From contig NZ_CM002128.1 of NCBI RefSeq assembly GCF_000448565.1, positions 1,934,329-1,996,020 on the forward strand: a stretch of DNA of 61,692 bases, read 5' to 3'. Source of the DNA: Streptococcus sp. HSISM1. Its GTDB lineage: Bacteria; Bacillota; Bacilli; Lactobacillales; Streptococcaceae. Both the position numbers and the translations under genes were made by a program. Shown piece after piece: positions 57,133-61,692 of the stretch; position 1 is the stretch's first letter, and the number at the start of each line of letters is the position of its first letter. The notes under the pieces are model-generated. The model worked only from the letters and a program-made list of their open reading frames with translations. It was not told where the DNA came from and ran no database searches.

Positions 57133-58427
57133 AATTGAAGCGAAAGCATCTTTGTTGGGGGATCGGCCTCCTTGTTGTGCTCTGTGCGAGCGCGGGTTTC
57201 TATTGGTGGAAACAGCAACCGACCGTCCTCCATATCGGCGTTTATGCAGGTTCTAGCTGGGATGTGCCGACCAGTCAACGTTCCCATGCCTTGGATCGTG
57301 CGATTCAAAAATTTGAAAAATCCCATCCCCACGTTCGTGTAGAGTATGAAAATGGGATTCCTCAGTCGGATTATTCTGACTGGCTTTCCGAAAAGATTGT
57401 CTCAGGAAAGACGCCAGATGTGTTTATGGTCTCTGAGCAAGATCTTTCCTTATTAGCAGCGCGAGGCGTATTAGAAAAGTTAAACGGCTATATGGATCGA
57501 AAAGATCAAGCTGCCTTTTATCCCGTTGCCTTTGAATCCGGTGTCTATCAGGGGCAAACCTATGCCTTACCTTATGAAAGCAATCCGATTTTGATGTGTG
57601 TCAATAAAGATCTCTTGGATAAAGAAGGTATCGCGGTTCCCAAAGAAGGCTGGACCCTTGAAGAGTTCTATACGATTTGCAAGAAACTAACCAAAGATAC
57701 CAATGGGGATGGGCAATTGGACCAATTTGGGAGTACAGAATACACCTGGAAAGAAGCCTTGGCGGCAAATGGAGGTCATCTCTTCCAAGGAGGCATGCTC
57801 AAGCTGACAGCTCCAGAAGTCAAAGAATCTTTGACTTTTCTGCAAAAATTGGAAGATCTAAATAAAAATTACAAGGTGAGCTCTAAAGATTTTGACCAGG
57901 GGAAAGTCGCCTTCTATCCCATGACCTTGGCCCAATATCGGACCTATAAACCTTATCCCTACCACGTTTCAAAATATTCAAACTTCACCTGGACCTGTAT
58001 CCCGATGCCTGCTAAGTCAAAAACGACCAAGGCAACCTTAGTCACGACGACTTCTTTTGCTATGTCAGCTCGGAGTTCTCATTCCAAGTTGGCTTGGGAA
58101 TTGATGCAACTCTTAACAGAGGATCCCGAAATTCAACAAACCCTCTTTGCCCAATCCCAGGGGATTTCTGTCATGCCACAGGTCGTCAAGAGTCGCTCTA
58201 GTAAAGACCTTTTGCAGGTAGATGATTTTGGGACGGATTCCTTGACCAATCAGACCTTGAACCGCATCATGGAACAAGCTGTTGAAAGTAGTCCTAAAAA
58301 TGTCTCAAAAGAGGTGTTAGAAAAGTTAGATTACTTGATTGGCAATGCCTTGCGCGATCAAGATGTTGAGAACCGCTTGCCTCAAATTCAGAGGGAGATT
58401 GAAAGTAGTCTACAGGTAGGAGTTTAG
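57129..58427 (+). CDS. levT: Extracellular solute-binding protein without a permease (LevT-like)
   Basis: A 432-residue family-1 solute-binding protein. The N-terminal helix (GIGLLVVLCASAGFYWW) has no clear lipobox, so it is likely anchored by that helix. The body (IQKFEKSHPHVRVEYENG, GQTYALPYESNPILMCVNKDLL) is a sugar-binder. No permease or ATPase is near, so it probably senses rather than imports. It fits LevT in the LevQRST pattern. It overlaps levR by four bases. Confidence 0.87.
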   Translation: MKLKRKHLCWGIGLLVVLCASAGFYWWKQQPTVLHIGVYAGSSWDVPTSQRSHALDRAIQKFEKSHPHVRVEYENGIPQSDYSDWLSEKIVSGKTPDVFMVSEQDLSLLAARGVLEKLNGYMDRKDQAAFYPVAFESGVYQGQTYALPYESNPILMCVNKDLLDKEGIAVPKEGWTLEEFYTICKKLTKDTNGDGQLDQFGSTEYTWKEALAANGGHLFQGGMLKLTAPEVKESLTFLQKLEDLNKNYKVSSKDFDQGKVAFYPMTLAQYRTYKPYPYHVSKYSNFTWTCIPMPAKSKTTKATLVTTTSFAMSARSSHSKLAWELMQLLTEDPEIQQTLFAQSQGISVMPQVVKSRSSKDLLQVDDFGTDSLTNQTLNRIMEQAVESSPKNVSKEVLEKLDYLIGNALRDQDVENRLPQIQREIESSLQVGV

Positions 58428-58448
58428 AGTAAAATAAGATGGCATTTT

Positions 58449-58539
58449 GTCAAGTGACAGATGTCATTTTTTATTGCTAAATGTCATATTGGGAATGTGA
58501 CATTTGACAATATAAAAACGCTTTCAAATAGTCTACAAT
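58449..58539 (+). promoter_or_regulatory. Promoter region of the PTS operon with TGTCA/TGACA boxes and a cre site
   Basis: Six TGTCA/TGACA boxes begin at 58449, 58455, 58462, 58482, 58498 and 58505. AAATGTCA and TGACATTT (about 58479-58505) form an inverted repeat. TAAAAACGCTTTCA at 58513-58526 matches cre with one change. TACAAT at 58534-58539 is a -10 without a good -35 at 17 bp, as expected for an activated promoter. LevR binding is inferred. Confidence 0.65.
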
Positions 58540-58566
58540 AGAGTCAAATAAAGGAGGCGTAGAAAA

Positions 58567-59004
58567 ATGAAATACCTCGTTTTGGTCAGTCATGGTGGAC
58601 TGGCAGAAGGTCTAAAAACATCACTAGCCATGTTTGCTGGTGATAAGATGGATCAGGTCATCGCAGTTGGACTCAAAGAAGGAAAATCGGTCGATGACTT
58701 CGCAGTTGATTTCAGAGAGAGCATTTCAGGATTGACAGCTGATGATTCTGTTTTGGTCTTGGCAGATATTGTAGGGGGGAGTCCATTAACCACTGCAGCT
58801 ACTGTTCTAGAAGAAGCTGGAAAGCTCGATGGAGCCTTGATTCTTGGGGGAATGAACCTCACCATGGCTTTGACGGCAGTTGTGATGAAGGATGTGTTGG
58901 ATGGAGACGATTTGTCAGCAACCATCTTAGCAGAAGCACGATCTGCACTACAGCCTTTTGAAGTTTCAGCTACTAGTGCTGAAGAAGATGATGACGATAT
59001 TTAA
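58567..59004 (+). CDS. levD: Mannose-family PTS component IIA (LevD-like)
   Basis: A 145-residue cytosolic EIIA of the mannose/fructose/sorbose PTS. The phosphorylated His9 lies in LVLVSHGGLAEG. GGSPLTTA is typical of the family. The C-terminus ends in an acidic tail (SAEEDDDDI). GGAGGC precedes ATG 58567. First gene of levDEFGX. Confidence 0.93.
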   Translation: MKYLVLVSHGGLAEGLKTSLAMFAGDKMDQVIAVGLKEGKSVDDFAVDFRESISGLTADDSVLVLADIVGGSPLTTAATVLEEAGKLDGALILGGMNLTMALTAVVMKDVLDGDDLSATILAEARSALQPFEVSATSAEEDDDDI

Positions 59005-59018
59005 TAGGGAGGTACCTT

Positions 59019-59513
59019 ATGGTAGTAACATTTGTACGGATTGATGATCGCATGATTCACGGTCAGACAGTCACACGCTGGGCAAAAGAAAAACCATGTG
59101 ATGGTTTGATTGCCGTAAACGATGCAGCAGCATCAAACAAGGTTTTGATCCAAGCTTACAAAGGCGCATCAGACAAGAAAACCTTTGTATGGACAAAGGA
59201 AGCCTTTAAGGAAAAATCAGCAAAAGTAACAGAATCAGATAGTCGTTACTTCTTAATCACCAAAAATCCAATCGATATGAAGGAAATTTTGGTCGACCAA
59301 GGGTTTGTCCCAGGTGATGTCAAAGAAATCATTGTTGGCCCTGCAAATGATCGTCCTGGAGCTGTGAAATTGGGAAATAACCAATCCATCACTCAGGAAG
59401 AAGCAGAAGCCTTCCAAGCCATTCAAGCAGCAGGCTACAAGGTGAAATTCCAATTGTTGCCAGATGTTTCCATCGGGTATTGGGATGATTTCAAATCAAA
59501 ATTTGGTTTTTAA
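59019..59513 (+). CDS. levE: Mannose-family PTS component IIB (LevE-like)
   Basis: A 164-residue EIIB with the phospho-His14 in FVRIDDRMIHGQ. It passes phosphate from EIIA to the sugar. AGGGAGG precedes ATG 59019, 14 bases after levD. Confidence 0.93.
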   Translation: MVVTFVRIDDRMIHGQTVTRWAKEKPCDGLIAVNDAAASNKVLIQAYKGASDKKTFVWTKEAFKEKSAKVTESDSRYFLITKNPIDMKEILVDQGFVPGDVKEIIVGPANDRPGAVKLGNNQSITQEEAEAFQAIQAAGYKVKFQLLPDVSIGYWDDFKSKFGF

Positions 59514-59569
59514 AACTAACAGTCCTATCTGTTAGGTAAATAAATTTACAAACAAAAGGAGCGTTTGTT

Positions 59570-60412
59570 ATGACAATTTCATGGATTCAAGCAATCTTGC
59601 TTGGTATTTTCGCCAGCTTGTCTTCAATGCCTGGTATGGGAGGTTCCAGTATCGGGAACTATACACTCGGTCGTCCTTTGATCGGTGGGTTGATTTCAGG
59701 TTTAATTCTTGGAGATGTGACAACCGGTATTATGGTCGGGGTTGCCCTTCAAGTCGTTTATATCGCCTTGGTAACACCTGGTGGTACCGTATCTGCCGAT
59801 GTGCGTGCCATCTCTTACATCGGTGTTCCTCTTGCTATCTTGTTTGTGCATGCTAATAACATCACAGATGAAGCAGGAATCGCCGCAGCTGCAGCTCCAA
59901 TCGGTGCAGCCGTTGGGACAATTGGTACAGTTCTTTTCTACGGTACCGCTACTATGAACTTGGTTTGGCAACACATTGGTTGGAAAGCCGTTGAAGAAGG
60001 AAACTTCAAAAAACTCTACGCAGTTGACTGGGTTTACCCTTGGATCTCTCACTTCCTCTTCTCTTTCCTTCCAACAATGATTATCACCAAATACGGTGAA
60101 AACATGGTTGATTTGATGAAACAATACCTTCCTATGGATGGTTACTGGATGAAAGCCCTCTTTACAGTCGGTGCTCTTCTCCCATGTGTCGGTATTGCCA
60201 TCTTGTTGAAACAAATTGTTACAGAAGCAACTGACTTCATTCCATTCTTTGTTGGATTTACCTTGGCAAAATCTCTCGGATTGAACTTGGTATCCAGTGC
60301 CGTTGTTTCATTAATCTTTGCAGTAATCTACTATGAACTTGAAGTGATCAAATCGATGAAAGCTGCTCCAGCCGGAGTGGTGGACCAAGACGATGATGAG
60401 GAGGATATTTAA
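59570..60412 (+). CDS. levF: Mannose-family PTS component IIC (LevF-like)
   Basis: A 280-residue membrane EIIC with about seven helices. It forms the sugar channel with EIID. The N-terminal block QAILLGIFASLSSMPGMGG is family-typical. The acidic C-terminal tail (VVDQDDDEEDI) is like that of levD. AAAGGAGCG precedes ATG. levG starts two bases later. Confidence 0.92.
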   Translation: MTISWIQAILLGIFASLSSMPGMGGSSIGNYTLGRPLIGGLISGLILGDVTTGIMVGVALQVVYIALVTPGGTVSADVRAISYIGVPLAILFVHANNITDEAGIAAAAAPIGAAVGTIGTVLFYGTATMNLVWQHIGWKAVEEGNFKKLYAVDWVYPWISHFLFSFLPTMIITKYGENMVDLMKQYLPMDGYWMKALFTVGALLPCVGIAILLKQIVTEATDFIPFFVGFTLAKSLGLNLVSSAVVSLIFAVIYYELEVIKSMKAAPAGVVDQDDDEEDI

Positions 60413-60413
60413 A

Positions 60414-61249
60414 ATGGCTGATAGAAAGAAAATTTCAAAGAAAACATTAGCAAAAGCATTCCATCATTGGTATTATGGTCATTTGACTTGTTTCTCTCAA
60501 GAACATATGCAAACCTTCGGGTACTTGACTTCTATGCTTCCAATCGTAGAAGAAATGTATGACACAAAAGAAGAACAAAAGGATGCTATGCAAACCTATA
60601 CGGCCTTCTTCAACACTGAACCACAACTTGGATCTCTTGTTGTAGGGATCACAGCTGGTTTGGAAGAAGCGCGTGCAAACGGAGATGCAGTAGATGGCGA
60701 AACCATCAACGGTATGCGTGCCGGTTTGATGGGACCAATCGCTGGTATTGGTGACTCATTGGTCGTTGGTACCTTGATTCCAGTTCTCTTGGGGATTGCC
60801 CTTGGACTTTCTAAAGGTGGTAACGTCGCTGGTGCCCTCTTCTACATCGTCGTATGGAACCTCTTAGTCTACTTTGGTATGCGCTTTGCCTTCTTCAAAG
60901 GTTACCAATTAGGGGATAAAGCCGTTGAATTCCTTGTAGGACCAAAAGGACAAGCTCTTCGTAAAGCGATCAGCGTTGTCGGTGGTATGGTTATCGGTGC
61001 CGTAGCAGCTACTTGGGTATCTGTTACAACAGCCCTTCAATTCAAGAATTCTGAAGGAAAAGTCTTCTTGAACATCCAAGAAAAGATCGATGGTGTTTAT
61101 CCAGGTCTCTTGACAGCAGCCTTCATCACTCTTTGCTGGTGGTTGATGTCTAAGAAAAAATTTCACCAAACAAAGTTATGTTACTTCTCGTTGTAGTTGC
61201 TTTGATCGGTGTTGCCCTTGGTATCTTTGACCCACATCTTAAATACTAA
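60414..61249 (+). CDS. levG: Mannose-family PTS component IID (LevG-like), apparent -1 frameshift near the C-terminus
   Basis: A 270-280-residue EIID, partner of LevF. The N-terminus (FHHWYYGHLTCFSQEHMQT) and PIAGIGDSLVVGTLIP are family signatures. As written the frame ends at 61196 with a foreign tail FHQTKLCYFSL. One more A in the A6 run at 61155-61160 restores SPNKVMLLLVVVALIGVALG and IFDPHLKY, ending at 61249 (278 residues). This is most likely an undercall. ATG 60414 follows GAGGATA. Confidence 0.9.
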
Positions 61250-61279
61250 GGTAAAAAACGAATTTGCTAGTAGGAGTTT

Positions 61280-61330
61280 TTGAGAATGAAGTGAATTGAC
61301 CTCCTTTACTTGCACTTCATTCTCAATTTT
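61280..61330 (+). terminator. Large hairpin between levG and levX
   Basis: TTGAGAATGAAGTG pairs exactly with CACTTCATTCTCAA over a 19-base loop, followed by Ts. It may lessen transcription of the last gene. Confidence 0.8.
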
Positions 61331-61346
61331 TATCAGGAGGAATCCC

Positions 61347-61640
61347 ATGGTTACAAAACAAGAACTTGTCAATGGATATGAAACAGAAATCAAGTACCAA
61401 CGCCACATGCTTGAAAACCTTGGTCGTTGGTTCAGCTTACTCTTTATCATTGCCAGTATTGGTGTGGTATTGATCTATCTCTTTCACAAAAGTTTCCTCC
61501 CACTCTTGATCTTCGGGATTTTACTAGCCTTGGTTGGAATTTTAGGCATGATTGTTTTTGGATATGGCATCTACCGCGGGCGGATCAATCTTCAAAAAGT
61601 GATCGACGATTTCAATCAAAAATTGACAATTTTAAATTGA
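61347..61640 (+). CDS. levX: Small two-helix membrane protein (LevX-like)
   Basis: A 97-residue membrane protein with two predicted helices, near residues 28-48 and 53-77. It is similar in place to LevX at the end of levDEFGX in S. mutans. It may belong to a DUF202-like family. The function is not known. AGGAGG lies six bases before ATG 61347. A terminator follows at the window end. Confidence 0.72.
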   Translation: MVTKQELVNGYETEIKYQRHMLENLGRWFSLLFIIASIGVVLIYLFHKSFLPLLIFGILLALVGILGMIVFGYGIYRGRINLQKVIDDFNQKLTILN

Positions 61641-61649
61641 TATTTTAGA

Positions 61650-61681
61650 AACATCTCATCTATTTTTGAGGTGTTTTTTTC
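61650..61681 (+). terminator. Terminator at the window end
   Basis: AACATCTCA and TGAGGTGTT form a 9-bp stem with one wobble, followed by a T-run. It ends the lev operon. Confidence 0.88.
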
Positions 61682-61692
61682 TTGACTATTTC

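Overview
The window is chromosomal DNA from a low-GC Firmicute, almost certainly a Streptococcus of the mitis/sanguinis group. A S. parasanguinis-like species is my guess; no single sequence proves the species. The evidence is an rRNA-tRNA cluster running into adcRCBA, a DUF1033-comG-methyltransferase-ackA block, a folP-folC-folE-folBK block, CIN-boxes for the competence sigma factor, cre sites for CcpA, and a levQRST-levDEFGX-type region. I see no prophage, insertion sequence or CRISPR array.

Layout. Positions 1-1456: the 3' end of a 23S gene, 5S rRNA, and twelve tRNA genes (Val, Gly, Ile, Glu, Ser, fMet, Phe, Tyr, Trp, His, Gln, Leu), with a partial duplication of the tRNA-Val 5' end. 1479-5703: zinc regulon adcR-adcC-adcB-adcA and a small lipoprotein. 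5702-22262: a contiguous N-glycan utilisation locus with divergent GH92, then GH125, GH38, ROK, GH20, two LplB/YtcP-type permeases, a solute-binding lipoprotein, YesL, and a YesM/YesN two-component system. 22273-26002: rlmA(II), then an ABC exporter with a LytTR regulator and a DUF3021 membrane protein (a LytTR regulatory system). 26065-37729: tyrS, pbp1b, rpoB with a structured leader, rpoC. 37884-44370: DUF1033, comGA-GG, an adenine-methylase-like protein, ackA. 44393-48946: CPBP protease and the folate operon. 49280-53997: DUF1846, pepA, DUF4651, a thioredoxin-like protein, ytpR, ssbB. 54144-61681: a sugar-sensing four-gene unit (two binding proteins, kinase, regulator), then a mannose-family PTS (IIA, IIB, IIC, IID) and a LevX-like protein.

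How genes work together. The N-glycan locus looks like one pathway: NgtS and the two permeases import glycans, and intracellular GH20, GH92, GH38, GH125 and a ROK protein dismantle them under YesMN and CcpA control. No importer ATPase is present, so a shared MsmK-type ATPase is inferred. The Lev unit senses a sugar outside the cell and controls the PTS next to it.

Odd features. Six sites (adcA, GH20, yesN, comGF/comGG, comGG tail, levG) each look like a one-base deletion in a homopolymer. They are more likely assembly undercalls than six independent mutations, though some long A-runs in the window are intact. A 136-bp structured element lies between two copies of a terminator stem downstream of folK, and a shorter relative lies upstream of the DUF1846 gene. 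A 21-bp tandem repeat upstream of the LytTR/ABC operon and a cluster of TGTCA/TGACA boxes upstream of the PTS are candidate operators.
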